Positions 7,534-16,957 of a stretch of DNA of 64,000 nt are shown here, piece by piece (within the stretch, counting starts at the first letter, position 1; the number at the start of each line of letters is the position of its first letter). The DNA is taken from NCBI GenBank assembly GCA_018267965.1, contig JAFDXK010000001.1, positions 806,001 through 870,000 of the forward strand. The letters are read 5' to 3'. The position numbers and the translations under genes are program-made. The DNA is from Bacteroidota bacterium. Lineage in GTDB: Bacteria > Bacteroidota > Bacteroidia > Chitinophagales > Chitinophagaceae. The notes beneath the pieces are model-generated. The model ran no database searches. It saw only the letters and a list, made by a program, of their open reading frames with translations, and was not told where the DNA came from.

Positions 7534-8220
7534 ATGAAAACCATACTACTATTGCACGGTGCTATAGGTGCAGCCGACCAGCTTGAAACACTACAACAAA
7601 AATTAGCAACTCAATACAAGGTCTTAACCATGAATCTGTCAGGGCATGGAGGTAAACCATATAGTGAAAAAGGGTTCTCTATCCCGGTATTTGCAGAGGA
7701 AGTGAAAAGTTTTATCAGGGAGCAAAACCCGGAACAGGTCTCCATATTTGGTTACAGCATGGGAGGATATGTTGCCATGTATCTTGCAAAACATAATCCT
7801 GAAATGGTAGAAAGCATTGTAACCCTTGCTACCAAATTTCATTGGGATGAACCCACAGCTCAAAAAGAGACCGGTATGCTGAATGCTGATGTCATATCCG
7901 ACAAAGTGCCTGCATTTGCTAAAGCCTTGGAAGGCCGGCACGCTCCGAACGATTGGAAAGGTTTATTGGATAATACTAAAGAGATGCTGACAGCAATGGG
8001 CAATAATAACCCGCTAAGCCTTGATGATTATGCAACAATAAATACAAACTCATTATTGCTTTTAGGAGACAGGGATAAAATGGTTACCCTGAAAGAAACA
8101 GTAGATGTTTATAAGGCCCTTCCTAAAGCTCAGTTAGGGGTATTGCCAGCAACACCTCACCCAATAGAGCAGGTAAATATGGACTTGCTTTCTTATTTCA
8201 TAGCTGGATTTATCAAATAG
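7534..8220 (+). CDS. Alpha/beta hydrolase
   Basis: 228 residues from the ATG at 7534; a TTG in frame at 7516 overlaps the promoter box and is rejected. An oxyanion-hole HGAIGA motif stands near the N-terminus, the nucleophile elbow is GYSMGG, and the acid and histidine are probably in LLGDRD and TPHPIEQ near the C-terminus. The fold is that of small cytoplasmic esterases and lipases; there is no signal peptide. Substrate unknown. DUF3052 follows 5 bp downstream on the same strand and may be co-transcribed. Confidence 0.85.
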   Translation: MKTILLLHGAIGAADQLETLQQKLATQYKVLTMNLSGHGGKPYSEKGFSIPVFAEEVKSFIREQNPEQVSIFGYSMGGYVAMYLAKHNPEMVESIVTLATKFHWDEPTAQKETGMLNADVISDKVPAFAKALEGRHAPNDWKGLLDNTKEMLTAMGNNNPLSLDDYATINTNSLLLLGDRDKMVTLKETVDVYKALPKAQLGVLPATPHPIEQVNMDLLSYFIAGFIK

Positions 8221-8225
8221 CTTTT

Positions 8226-8630
8226 ATGGCAGGATATTCGGGTACACCATTGATTAAGAAGTTAGGCATTAAAGCAGGCAACAAAATAAAAGTGATTAAT
8301 GCTCCTGAGAATTATTTCAACTTGATAGGGGATTTGCCCGAAGATGTGATGACAGATAAAAGAGGTGTACAAAATCTTATTCATGTATTTGCAAAAGGAC
8401 AATCAGAGATTGAAAAAGCCTTAGTAAAGTATAAAAAAGAAATAGTGCAGGACGGAATGATATGGATATCGTGGCCAAAGAAGTCGTCAGGCATCGTAAC
8501 TGATATTACAGAAGATACAATAAGAAATGCAGGGTTGGCAATTGGCTTGGTAGATGTTAAAGTTTGTGCAATTGATGATATATGGTCGGGTTTAAAATTT
8601 GTAATTCCTCTAAAAGACAGGATAAAATAG
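8226..8630 (+). CDS. DUF3052 family protein
   Basis: 134 residues. It starts MAGYSGTPLIKKLGIK and contains a WISWPKKSS segment and a terminal GLKFVIPL, all typical of the DUF3052 family of small cytoplasmic proteins of unknown function. The conserved sequence of this family looks like a compact alpha/beta domain. The gene is 5 bp after the alpha/beta hydrolase and 42 bp before ddl, which has its own promoter box. No functional inference can be drawn from context. Confidence 0.8.
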   Translation: MAGYSGTPLIKKLGIKAGNKIKVINAPENYFNLIGDLPEDVMTDKRGVQNLIHVFAKGQSEIEKALVKYKKEIVQDGMIWISWPKKSSGIVTDITEDTIRNAGLAIGLVDVKVCAIDDIWSGLKFVIPLKDRIK

Positions 8631-8641
8631 CTGCTTTCTTT

Positions 8642-8649
8642 TACCTTTG
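8642..8649 (+). promoter_or_regulatory. Promoter -7 box of ddl (TACCTTTG)
   Basis: An exact TAnnTTTG match lies 23 bp before the ddl ATG. It suggests that ddl and following genes form a separate transcript from the hydrolase/DUF3052 pair. Confidence 0.55.
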
Positions 8650-8672
8650 GTGGCAAACCTCTTCTACATTAC

Positions 8673-9671
8673 ATGAGTAAAAAGAACATAGCATTACTTG
8701 CCGGGGGATATTCCGGTGAATATGTAATATCCATACAAACTGCAGAAACAATAGAAAAGAACCTTGACAGCGAACTCTATAACATTTACAAAATAATAGT
8801 AGACAGAGACGGATGGTGGCATGAAACACTTAAAGGCAAAATAGCTGTCGATAAGAATGACTTTTCATTGAATATTGATGGGAATAAAATTTCTTTTGAT
8901 TGTGTTTTTATAGCCATACATGGTACACCGGGCGAAGACGGTAGAATACAGGGCTATCTGGATATGCTGAATATGCCCTATACAACTTGCAATTCTATCG
9001 TATCTGCATTAACATTCAATAAGAGCTATTGCAATAAAGTGGTTAAGTCATTCAATGTTGTAAGCATTGCCAATTCTGTGCACCTGATAAAAGGCGAGCC
9101 ATATTCTATGGGTACTATATTGGAAGAGTTGCAATTGCCTATGTTTGTAAAACCCAATGAAAGCGGTTCAAGTCTTGGTGTGAGTAAAGTAAAAGCTGTG
9201 GAAGAATTACTGCCTGCAATTGAAAAAGCTTTCAAAGAAGATAACCAGGTATTGATTGAAGAATTTATTGAAGGCAGGGAGCTCACTATTGGTGTTTATC
9301 GCGTAAACGGCTATTTAAAAACATTGCCAGCAACAGAGATTGTCAGCAAGAACGAATTCTTTGATTACGAAGCGAAATATACTCCCGGTGTTACCAGTGA
9401 AATAACGCCTGCTCCTATCAGCGATAGTATTCGTGAGCAATTGGAAAGTAAAGCTGCATATATATATCGACACCTGAATTGCAGAGGAGTAGTGAGAATG
9501 GATTTCATATTGCAAAAAGGAACTAATAAATTATTTTTCCTTGAAGTAAATACAATGCCTGGGCAAAGTGAGAATAGTATTGTGCCACAACAAGTAAGAG
9601 CTGCAGGAATGGAATTAAAAGATTTTTACGCTACCCTGATTGAAGATTGTATGAAAACTCATACCTTTTAA
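8673..9671 (+). CDS. ddl: D-alanine--D-alanine ligase
   Basis: 332 residues, normal for Ddl. The N-terminal ALLAGGYSGEYVIS segment matches the family's start, ATP-grasp motifs follow (KPNESGSSLGVSKV, then IEEFIEGRELTIGV), and the C-terminal metal and substrate loop FLEVNTMPGQSENS is intact. The enzyme joins two D-Ala with ATP in the cytoplasm for peptidoglycan precursor synthesis. A PASTA-domain membrane protein gene begins 6 bp after its stop, so the two are likely co-transcribed; both relate to the cell wall. Confidence 0.95.
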   Translation: MSKKNIALLAGGYSGEYVISIQTAETIEKNLDSELYNIYKIIVDRDGWWHETLKGKIAVDKNDFSLNIDGNKISFDCVFIAIHGTPGEDGRIQGYLDMLNMPYTTCNSIVSALTFNKSYCNKVVKSFNVVSIANSVHLIKGEPYSMGTILEELQLPMFVKPNESGSSLGVSKVKAVEELLPAIEKAFKEDNQVLIEEFIEGRELTIGVYRVNGYLKTLPATEIVSKNEFFDYEAKYTPGVTSEITPAPISDSIREQLESKAAYIYRHLNCRGVVRMDFILQKGTNKLFFLEVNTMPGQSENSIVPQQVRAAGMELKDFYATLIEDCMKTHTF

Positions 9672-9677
9672 CTGAAT

Positions 9678-10556
9678 ATGTCATTAGTCAGCGCAGATAT
9701 AAGAAAGACATTCCGTTTCAACCTGCTCATAGTGATATTGCTATGTGTTGTGTTATATATACTCTTTTTCTCCAGCCTGAGCCTGATAACCAGACATGGT
9801 GCTGAAACAAAAGTACCAATGGTAACCGGAAGGGATATACGAATGGCTATTGCTGAATTAGATAAAAATGGTTTTGATGTAGAAGTGGACTCTGCATACG
9901 ACCCTGCGAAGAAACCTTTTGTGGTATTGGACCAGATGCCTGAGGCAGCATCTGTGGTAAAAAACGGACGTACTGTTTACCTGACGATTAATAAAGCAGA
10001 CCCCCCGCTTACGCCAATGCCTAATCTGCAAAACCTTTCTTTTCGCAGTGCGGAAATGATATTGAAGAGCAATAAACTGATACTAGGCGATACAACATAC
10101 AGACCTGATATAGCAAAAGGTGCCATTTTAGAACAGTTATATAAAGGGCAACAAATTCGCCCTGGCATGATGATACCACAGGGCAGCCGTATTGATTTGG
10201 TAATAGGAGACGGATTAGGGAATACAGAGATGAATGTGCCTGATGTAGTAGGTATGAGTTATGAAGAAGCTCTAGCTATGCTTAATGGCAATGGCTTGAT
10301 TGTAACAGCAATATGGGAAGGTGAAATAACAGATTCTGCACTTGCTGTTGTTTACAGGCAAAGCCCCGGAGCAATTAATGAATTAGGTAGCAACAATCGT
10401 ATTAAAGAAGGAGATGTAGTGGATATCAGTATCATGCAAAATCCTTCTCCTGACCAACTGCAGAAAAATAAAAAGCCTGAGAACCCCGTTAGTGATATTG
10501 GTATGGACCAACAACCCGCCGAACAACCCAAAAACAGTGATGAAGAATGGAAATAA
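9678..10556 (+). CDS. Membrane-anchored PASTA-domain protein
   Basis: 292 residues. A short cytoplasmic N-terminus is followed by one hydrophobic helix (about residues 14-36), then three PASTA-like repeats (about 45-110, 112-180, 188-252), each with a valine-proline start and a conserved gly-x-x-aliphatic-aliphatic pattern, and a polar Pro/Gln-rich tail. PASTA domains bind peptidoglycan or beta-lactam-like ligands in other bacteria. Unlike the Firmicute proteins, no kinase domain or transpeptidase domain is attached. Located directly after ddl, it probably senses or organises the wall in the periplasm. The next gene starts within its last 10 bases. Confidence 0.88.
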   Translation: MSLVSADIRKTFRFNLLIVILLCVVLYILFFSSLSLITRHGAETKVPMVTGRDIRMAIAELDKNGFDVEVDSAYDPAKKPFVVLDQMPEAASVVKNGRTVYLTINKADPPLTPMPNLQNLSFRSAEMILKSNKLILGDTTYRPDIAKGAILEQLYKGQQIRPGMMIPQGSRIDLVIGDGLGNTEMNVPDVVGMSYEEALAMLNGNGLIVTAIWEGEITDSALAVVYRQSPGAINELGSNNRIKEGDVVDISIMQNPSPDQLQKNKKPENPVSDIGMDQQPAEQPKNSDEEWK

Positions 10557-12376
10557 GATTATTATGTATACTTCTTTTTTTAAATAGTTTTATTCTGCGT
10601 GCACAAGAGCATGTGGCACCATTAGATTTTAATGGAAGCATACGCAATGCGAAACAGCCGGTATCTACTTCTAAGACAACGGCGCAACTCACATTGCCAT
10701 ATTTCGAAGATTTTGCACAGTTATCAGGTTTCCCGGATAATACAAAGTGGGCAGATTACAATGTGTACATTAACAATACTATGTGCGTAAGCCCTGTTAG
10801 TCGTGGTGTGGCTACGTTTGACGGATTGGATTCACATGGGTTGCCGTATAATCAGTCTGTAAGTACGGCTTTGGTATATGCAGATAGCCTTACTTCACTA
10901 ACATTTGATTTGAGTACCAATCAACCATCTGACAGTATCTATTTTAGTTTTTTTTATCAACCTCAGGGTAATGGCTTTAGTCCTGAAGCGCCTGATTCAT
11001 TAATGTTGTTTTTTAGAAAATCAAACAATGCATGGACTAAGGTATGGGCAAAAGAGGGTAGCACTTTAGATTCATTCAAGCAGGTAATGATACCCATAAG
11101 GGATACTGTATTCATGCATACGACCTTCCAGTTTTGTTTTGTAAACAAAGCATCTCTTAACACTAATGATGATGTGTGGAACGTTGACTACATAAGAATT
11201 GCTGCAGGAAGAAGTATGACAGATACTGCCGTAAATGATATGGCATTTACTACTGACCCTTCCTACTTGCTAAATGATTACACTTACATGCCATACAGAC
11301 AATTCATGGCTGATGTAAGTAAGGAGAGAGCCACTCAGCTGCTGACAACCATACATAATAACTATACAAGCCAGCAAACAGCTACTTACGGATTCACGGC
11401 TTATGAAAAATCTTTAGGAACCCCATTGTTTACTAGTAGTACATCTTCTTTGAATATTGCTGCAGATACAATCGCGCAGGTGTCATTACCTATGTACAGT
11501 AATACAATACCATCAACCAAATTATACGACTACTTTACATTTGTAACTAAGTTCTTTGTTCAGTCATTATCAGCATCAGACCCTAAGGTGAATGACACCA
11601 TCGTGAGAGAGCAGATTTTTCATAACTATTTAGCTTATGATGATGGTACAGCTGAAAAAGCATATTACCTGAATTTGTTTCCAACACTTCCTGGTAAAAC
11701 AGCCATCGATTTTCATCTGAATCAACCAGATACTATTTTAGGTGTTTCCATATACTTTGGCAGGCAAGTGCCTTTGGCGTACGGCAAGTATTTTTCAGTG
11801 GCAGTATATAAAGATATATCAATGACAGGTGGTAGCGATCAGCTTATCTACCAGGAAGATTTTCTGGTACCTGCTTACGATAGAAATGATTTTTATTGGA
11901 CGTACAAGTTCACCAAACCCGTACCAATGTCTGCCGGTACTTTTTACATGGGCACTATTCAGCCTGCATTAAGTAATAGTGATAGCTTGTACATAGGACT
12001 GGATGTGAACAGGCAAACGTCAAACCATTTGTACTACAATGTGGTAGGCTATTGGCAGCCGTCTGCCATACAAGGGGCTTTAATGATACGTCCAGTATTA
12101 GGTGAAATTATTGCCAGTGGCGTTAATGATGTAAAGCAAAAGGATACACCATGGTCTGTATCTCCCAATCCATGCAATGATTTCGTACAAATAAACATAG
12201 AAGGCCGTAAGGATGCTGACTATGAAATATATGATGTTGCTGGCCGCATGGTTTTGACAGGAAGAGCCGCTGATAATATTATTATTAACATATCCGGAAT
12301 TGCACCCGGTGTTTACTATATAAAATTGAGGCTAGATGGGGTTATGACCTCGCCTAAGAAAATTACTAAATACTAA
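10547..12376 (+). CDS. T9SS type A secreted protein
   Basis: 609 residues. The ATG at 10547 overlaps the PASTA gene end. A signal peptide covers about residues 1-20 (ends ILRAQ). The central region, about 30-510, is Asn/Asp/Ser-rich with LPYFEDFAQ and IYFSFFYQPQG segments, a jelly-roll-like pattern common in surface proteins of Bacteroidota, without active-site motif. The last 80 residues form a type A sorting domain (SVSPNPCND, YEIYDVAGRMV, APGVYYIKL). It should cross the outer membrane by the type IX system. The cell-wall genes just upstream suggest shared transcription but not necessarily shared function. Confidence 0.85.
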   Translation: MEIRLLCILLFLNSFILRAQEHVAPLDFNGSIRNAKQPVSTSKTTAQLTLPYFEDFAQLSGFPDNTKWADYNVYINNTMCVSPVSRGVATFDGLDSHGLPYNQSVSTALVYADSLTSLTFDLSTNQPSDSIYFSFFYQPQGNGFSPEAPDSLMLFFRKSNNAWTKVWAKEGSTLDSFKQVMIPIRDTVFMHTTFQFCFVNKASLNTNDDVWNVDYIRIAAGRSMTDTAVNDMAFTTDPSYLLNDYTYMPYRQFMADVSKERATQLLTTIHNNYTSQQTATYGFTAYEKSLGTPLFTSSTSSLNIAADTIAQVSLPMYSNTIPSTKLYDYFTFVTKFFVQSLSASDPKVNDTIVREQIFHNYLAYDDGTAEKAYYLNLFPTLPGKTAIDFHLNQPDTILGVSIYFGRQVPLAYGKYFSVAVYKDISMTGGSDQLIYQEDFLVPAYDRNDFYWTYKFTKPVPMSAGTFYMGTIQPALSNSDSLYIGLDVNRQTSNHLYYNVVGYWQPSAIQGALMIRPVLGEIIASGVNDVKQKDTPWSVSPNPCNDFVQINIEGRKDADYEIYDVAGRMVLTGRAADNIIINISGIAPGVYYIKLRLDGVMTSPKKITKY

Positions 12377-12382
12377 CTCAAT

Positions 12383-12700
12383 ATGCGCGAGATAACAGTT
12401 GAAGAATTAAAGAAACGAGCTGATGCAGGCGAGAAATTGAACGTGATAGACGTAAGAGAGCCTGAAGAATATGCTGAAAGTAATATGGGTGTAAAACTGA
12501 TACCATTAGGTAATATTCTCAGTATGCAGATAGATGAACTGGAAGATTTGAAGAATGAAGAACTTATTATTCATTGCCGTTCGGGAAAACGAAGCGCACA
12601 AGCTTGCATGGTGCTGGAGCAACTGGGTTTTACAAATACAGTAAATGTAGTTGGGGGTATTCTTGCATGGCAAGATAAGTTTGGCAATGCTAAGTTATAA
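12383..12700 (+). CDS. Single-domain rhodanese-like protein
   Basis: 105 residues, one rhodanese domain. It starts with REITVEELKKR and carries the DVREPEEY signature; the active-site loop HCRSGKRS holds the catalytic Cys at residue 65. There is no signal peptide, so it is cytoplasmic. Family members transfer sulfane sulfur or act as persulfide carriers. The stop overlaps the start of the next gene (TAATG), a sign of translational coupling with the acidic protein at 12700. Confidence 0.92.
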   Translation: MREITVEELKKRADAGEKLNVIDVREPEEYAESNMGVKLIPLGNILSMQIDELEDLKNEELIIHCRSGKRSAQACMVLEQLGFTNTVNVVGGILAWQDKFGNAKL

Positions 12701-13263
12701 TGCACGAGATAGAGCCATATTACAACTGGCGACACTTATATACCGCCGAAGAGGATGAAAATTCGCCATTCTATGGTCGTGAGTACAGTGAATTTGAGTT
12801 TTCAAACACTGTTTACAATTATTACATCCATCCGCAATGGGATGAGTTTGGGTCGCGTACACTATACATGAAGATATTGTATGCAGATTATGAACTTAAC
12901 TTCGTTATTATAGAATTACTTGGTGAGTGGAATGATGCTGTGGAGAATGATATTATGGAGTTGAAAAGAGAGATAGCAGATTTACTTATAGCAAAAGGTA
13001 TATCCAAATTCATACTCATTACAGAAAACGTAATGAACTTCCACAGCAGCGATACGGAATATTATGAAGAGTGGGCAGAAGACATAAAAGATGAAGGAGG
13101 GTGGATAGTGTCTGTAAATATGCCTGAACAAACACAATATGATTTTCAGCGCTCACATATAGACAGGTATATAAAATTATTAGAATATCCTAACTGGCGT
13201 ACTTTTCAACCTAATCACTTTTTTCAGCTGGTTGATAACCAATTGTTGAGGCTTAACGCTTAA
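12700..13263 (+). CDS. Acidic conserved hypothetical protein
   Basis: 187 residues, rich in Glu, Asp, Tyr and Trp, without signal peptide or membrane helix. It contains no catalytic motif that I recognise. A segment near residues 70-105 (ELNFVIIELLGEW, then an acidic helix) and the following GISKFILITENV suggest an alpha/beta fold. The start overlaps the rhodanese stop codon by one base, so the two are probably made together. Similar genes occur in other Bacteroidota as conserved hypotheticals as far as I recall; function unknown. Confidence 0.75.
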   Translation: MHEIEPYYNWRHLYTAEEDENSPFYGREYSEFEFSNTVYNYYIHPQWDEFGSRTLYMKILYADYELNFVIIELLGEWNDAVENDIMELKREIADLLIAKGISKFILITENVMNFHSSDTEYYEEWAEDIKDEGGWIVSVNMPEQTQYDFQRSHIDRYIKLLEYPNWRTFQPNHFFQLVDNQLLRLNA

Positions 13264-13355
13264 ATCTTTTCCACAATCAGCTGTTAAACGTTTAAAAGCT
13301 ATTTATATACTGATTTTGCACAATCTGATGGGTTGTGGCTTTAGGCTTAGCGTGT

Positions 13356-13363
13356 TATCTTTG
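13356..13363 (+). promoter_or_regulatory. Promoter -7 box of the sdh operon (TATCTTTG)
   Basis: An exact TAnnTTTG match, with a GTTG element 20 bp upstream at 13332-13335 standing in for the -33 TTTG. The predicted leader to the ATG at 13408 is about 38 nt. Confidence 0.65.
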
Positions 13364-13407
13364 TACGCGTAATTTTAACGCTTACAATAAATTTATAACG
13401 ACATTAT

Positions 13408-14076
13408 ATGTCTTGGAAGAATTACTTCAGTACATCGGTGGGTAAAAAACTGCAGATGTCACTCACGGGATTGTTTCTTATCCTGTTTCTTATAGTACAC
13501 TGTTACATCAATGCACAGATTTTTTACAATGATGGCGGAGAACGCTTTAAAGAAGCGGCTCACTTCATGGGTACGAATGCTGTGATAAGAACAATAGAAT
13601 TAGGCCTTTTCGGCTTTTTAATTCTGCATATTGTTCAGGGCTTGATGTTGTGGTCTAAAAACAGGTCGAAAAGAACTGTAAAGTATGCTGTATCTGCAGG
13701 TAACGCTACCAGCAAATGGTATAGCCGCTCAATGGCACTGTTGGGTACGCTTATTTTATTGTTCCTTATAGTGCACCTGAAAGCATTTTGGGGACCTAAC
13801 AGGTATTCACAAACATTTGGTGCAGGTGAGTTGGATTTGTTTACTATGATGCGTGATGAGTTTCAGAATATTGTTTATGTAGTTATTTATGTGTTAGGAT
13901 GTCTTTCTTTAGCATGGCACCTTGTGCATGGCTTCTTTAGCGCATTTCAAACATTGGGCTTAGGTATGAATAAATACAAAGGGATGATAAAAACAGTGGG
14001 CATTGCATTTTCAATTATAGTACCCTTCATTTTCGCATTGATGCCTATTGCATTTTATCTTGGTTGGATATCTTAA
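13408..14076 (+). CDS. sdhC: Succinate dehydrogenase cytochrome b subunit
   Basis: 222 residues with five hydrophobic helices, the single-subunit b558-type anchor used by Bacteroidota instead of separate SdhC and SdhD. Histidines in helices (IVHCYINAQ, ILHIVQG, IVHLKAF, WHLVHGFF) are suitable ligands for two hemes. It anchors SdhAB to the inner membrane and passes electrons to menaquinone. It is the first gene of the sdhCAB operon, with an sdhA start 36 bp downstream. Confidence 0.94.
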   Translation: MSWKNYFSTSVGKKLQMSLTGLFLILFLIVHCYINAQIFYNDGGERFKEAAHFMGTNAVIRTIELGLFGFLILHIVQGLMLWSKNRSKRTVKYAVSAGNATSKWYSRSMALLGTLILLFLIVHLKAFWGPNRYSQTFGAGELDLFTMMRDEFQNIVYVVIYVLGCLSLAWHLVHGFFSAFQTLGLGMNKYKGMIKTVGIAFSIIVPFIFALMPIAFYLGWIS

Positions 14077-14112
14077 TAATATTTACTTCAATAAAATAAT
14101 TCCATAGTTACT

Positions 14113-16089
14113 ATGGCACTGAATTCAAAAATACCTGCTGGCGCTCTTGAGGAGAAGTGGGAAAAATATAAATCAACCTGTAAGCTGGTAAACCCGGCTA
14201 ACAAACGCCAATTAGAAGTAATTGTGATTGGTACCGGTCTTGCCGGTGCTTCTGCTGCTGCATCGCTGGGCGAGCTTGGCTACAAAGTAAAAACATTCTG
14301 TTTTCAGGATAGTCCGCGCCGTGCGCACTCCATCGCAGCACAGGGTGGTATCAATGCTGCGAAGAACTATCAAAATGATGGTGACAGCACTTATCGTTTG
14401 TTTTACGATACTGTAAAAGGCGGAGACTACCGTGCACGTGAGGCTAACGTTTATCGCCTTGCCAGTGTTAGTGCTAATATCATTGACCAGTGCGTAGCAC
14501 AGGGGGTTCCCTTTGCACGTGAATATGGCGGCTTGTTGAGCAATCGTTCGTTCGGTGGTACACAAGTACAGCGTACATTCTATGCTGCAGGTCAAACAGG
14601 TCAACAGTTGTTGATAGGTGCTTATCAGGCATTGGAAAGACAAGTGGCATTGGGTAATGTTACTCAATATAGCCGTCACGAGATGCTGGATATCGTAATG
14701 ATAGATGGCAAGGCGCGTGGTGTTATCGTTCGTAACTTGGTGACAGGTGAACTGGAACGTCACTTTGGTCATGCTGTATTGTTATGTAGCGGTGGTTATG
14801 GTAACGTATTCTACCTGTCTACAAATGCAATGGGCAGTAATGTAACGGCTGCATGGAAAGCACACAAAAAAGGTGCCTTCTTTGGTAACCCTTGCTTTAC
14901 ACAAATTCACCCTACATGTATACCTGTAAGTGGCGACCACCAGTCGAAACTGACGCTCATGTCAGAATCGCTGCGTAACGACGGACGTATATGGGTGCCT
15001 AAGAAACAAGGTGATAACCGCAAACCCAATGATATACCTGAAGAAGAAAGGGATTATTACCTGGAACGCAGGTACCCTGCATTCGGTAACCTGGTACCAC
15101 GCGACGTAGCCAGCCGTGCTGCTAAAGAGCGTTGCGATGCCGGTTATGGTGTGGGTGCATCTAAGCAAGCGGTTTATTTGGATTATGCTTCTGCTATACA
15201 GCGTTATGGTAAAATAGAAGTAAACAAACAAGGTTTGGGTAATGCAGATGCTGCAACGATTACCAAACTGGGTAAAGAAGTAGTAAAAGAGAAATACGGT
15301 AACCTGTTTGAAATGTATGAAAAGATAACAGGCGAAAATCCATACGAAGTACCAATGCGTATTTACCCTGCAGTACACTATACAATGGGTGGCCTGTGGG
15401 TAGACTACGAACTGCAAACAACAGTACCGGGCTTATATGCATTAGGTGAAGCTAACTTTAGCGATCACGGTGCAAACCGTTTGGGTGCATCTGCTTTGAT
15501 GCAGGGGCTTGCAGATGGTTATTTCGTGATACCATACACACTGGGTAATAACTTGGCTGATGATATCCGCACAAAAGCAATACCAACAGATCATCCGGCA
15601 TTTGCGGCTGCTGAAAAAGAAGTGAGCGATCGTATCAATAAATTGATGAGCATCAAGGGTACAGAAAGCGTTGAAAGCTTCCACAAACGCCTTGGTAAGA
15701 TCATGTGGGATAAATGCGGTATGGCACGTAATGAAAAAGGTCTGAAAGAAGCTATAGAAGAGATTCGTGCACTTCGTAAAGAATTTTGGAGCAATGTGCG
15801 TATACCTGGCGAAGTGAATGAATATAACCCTGAGCTGGATAAAGCAAACCGCGTTGCGGACTTTATAGAGTTGGGTGAACTGATGTGTATGGATGCATTG
15901 AACCGTAATGAAAGCTGCGGCGGTCACTTCCGTGAAGAATACCAAACTGAAGATGGTGAAGCAGAACGCGTCGATGATAAATACATGTATGTAGCTGCCT
16001 GGGAATATAAAGGTGAGAGCCAGTTCGAAATGCATAAGGAAGACCTTATCTACGATGTGGTTCACCCAACACAACGCTCATACAAATAA
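14113..16089 (+). CDS. sdhA: Succinate dehydrogenase/fumarate reductase flavoprotein subunit
   Basis: 658 residues, the long form found in the five-helix type complex. A Rossmann FAD motif ([14 protein letters not shown], residues 37-50) is followed by the flavinylation motif [11 protein letters not shown] with His72. The catalytic domain includes HPTCIPV and the R-H-T-M-G-type segment [12 protein letters not shown], and the [18 protein letters not shown] stretch closes the FAD site. The subunit oxidises succinate to fumarate on the cytoplasmic side. The gene's codon use is strongly biased to frequent codons, as expected for an abundant enzyme. Confidence 0.96.
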   Translation: MALNSKIPAGALEEKWEKYKSTCKLVNPANKRQLEVIVIGTGLAGASAAASLGELGYKVKTFCFQDSPRRAHSIAAQGGINAAKNYQNDGDSTYRLFYDTVKGGDYRAREANVYRLASVSANIIDQCVAQGVPFAREYGGLLSNRSFGGTQVQRTFYAAGQTGQQLLIGAYQALERQVALGNVTQYSRHEMLDIVMIDGKARGVIVRNLVTGELERHFGHAVLLCSGGYGNVFYLSTNAMGSNVTAAWKAHKKGAFFGNPCFTQIHPTCIPVSGDHQSKLTLMSESLRNDGRIWVPKKQGDNRKPNDIPEEERDYYLERRYPAFGNLVPRDVASRAAKERCDAGYGVGASKQAVYLDYASAIQRYGKIEVNKQGLGNADAATITKLGKEVVKEKYGNLFEMYEKITGENPYEVPMRIYPAVHYTMGGLWVDYELQTTVPGLYALGEANFSDHGANRLGASALMQGLADGYFVIPYTLGNNLADDIRTKAIPTDHPAFAAAEKEVSDRINKLMSIKGTESVESFHKRLGKIMWDKCGMARNEKGLKEAIEEIRALRKEFWSNVRIPGEVNEYNPELDKANRVADFIELGELMCMDALNRNESCGGHFREEYQTEDGEAERVDDKYMYVAAWEYKGESQFEMHKEDLIYDVVHPTQRSYK

Positions 16090-16117
16090 TAGTAATTAAC
16101 GAAAAAGATATTCCGAG

Positions 16118-16894
16118 ATGGAACATTATCATATGAATCTCACCTTAAAGGTGTGGAAGCAGAAAAACAAGAATGAAAGAGGACGTTTTGAAACTTACCA
16201 GGTAAAGAACATTTCTTCTGAAATGTCTTTCCTTGAAATGTTTGACGTGTTGAATGAGCAATTGATTGCAGAAGGCAAAGAGCCTATCGCTTTCGACCAC
16301 GATTGCCGTGAAGGTATCTGTGGTATGTGCAGCATGTATATCAATGGCCGTGCACATGGTCCTTGGCATCATACTACAACTTGCCAGTTGCACATGCGTG
16401 AGTACAAAGATGGTGATACTATCGTTGTTGAACCATGGAGAGCTAATGCATTTCCTGTAATCAAAGATTTGGTTGTAGACCGTCAGTCATTTGACCGTAT
16501 TATACAAGCCGGTGGTTATATATCTGTAAATACTGGTAATGCTGTTGATGCCAATGCGCTGCCAATTGAAAAGCATGCTGCTGATGAATCATTTGCTTCT
16601 GCTGCTTGTATTGGTTGTGGTGCCTGTGTAGCCGCTTGCCCTAATGCATCAGCTATGCTGTTTGTCTCTGCTAAGGTTTCGCACCTGGCATTGTTACCAC
16701 AAGGCGATCCTGAGCGTAAAATACGTGTTGTCAACATGATAGAGCAAATGGATAAAGAAGGTTTTGGTAGCTGTACCAATATCGGTGCCTGTGAAGCGGA
16801 ATGTCCTAAAGGTATCTCTATCGAGAATATTGCTCGCCTGAACCGTGAATATCTTGGAGCAGTTCTGGATGGCGGTTCTCAGAATGCTATTTAA
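16118..16894 (+). CDS. sdhB: Succinate dehydrogenase iron-sulfur subunit
   Basis: 258 residues. An N-terminal ferredoxin domain holds the [2Fe-2S] cysteines at 63, 68, 71 and 89 (CREGICGMC). The C-terminal domain has [12 protein letters not shown] and [14 protein letters not shown] for the remaining clusters. It conducts electrons from SdhA to the heme subunit. An alternative start at the Met in position 6 would remove EHYH; either is possible. A strong terminator follows, so the operon ends here. Confidence 0.95.
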   Translation: MEHYHMNLTLKVWKQKNKNERGRFETYQVKNISSEMSFLEMFDVLNEQLIAEGKEPIAFDHDCREGICGMCSMYINGRAHGPWHHTTTCQLHMREYKDGDTIVVEPWRANAFPVIKDLVVDRQSFDRIIQAGGYISVNTGNAVDANALPIEKHAADESFASAACIGCGACVAACPNASAMLFVSAKVSHLALLPQGDPERKIRVVNMIEQMDKEGFGSCTNIGACEAECPKGISIENIARLNREYLGAVLDGGSQNAI

Positions 16895-16916
16895 GATTTA
16901 TTCAAATTATCATACA

Positions 16917-16945
16917 AAGGCTGCCAATTTGAGGCAGCCTTTTCT
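16917..16945 (+). terminator. Terminator of the sdh operon
   Basis: A 9-bp perfect stem AAGGCTGCC / GGCAGCCTT (16917-16925, 16933-16941) with a 7-nt loop is followed by TTCTTATTTTT. Confidence 0.9.
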
Positions 16946-16957
16946 TATTTTTCCGAT

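Noticed and set aside
14212-16074. Several minus-strand readings inside sdhA
   Set aside because: Shadow frames caused by biased codons of a highly expressed gene; no promoter or family.
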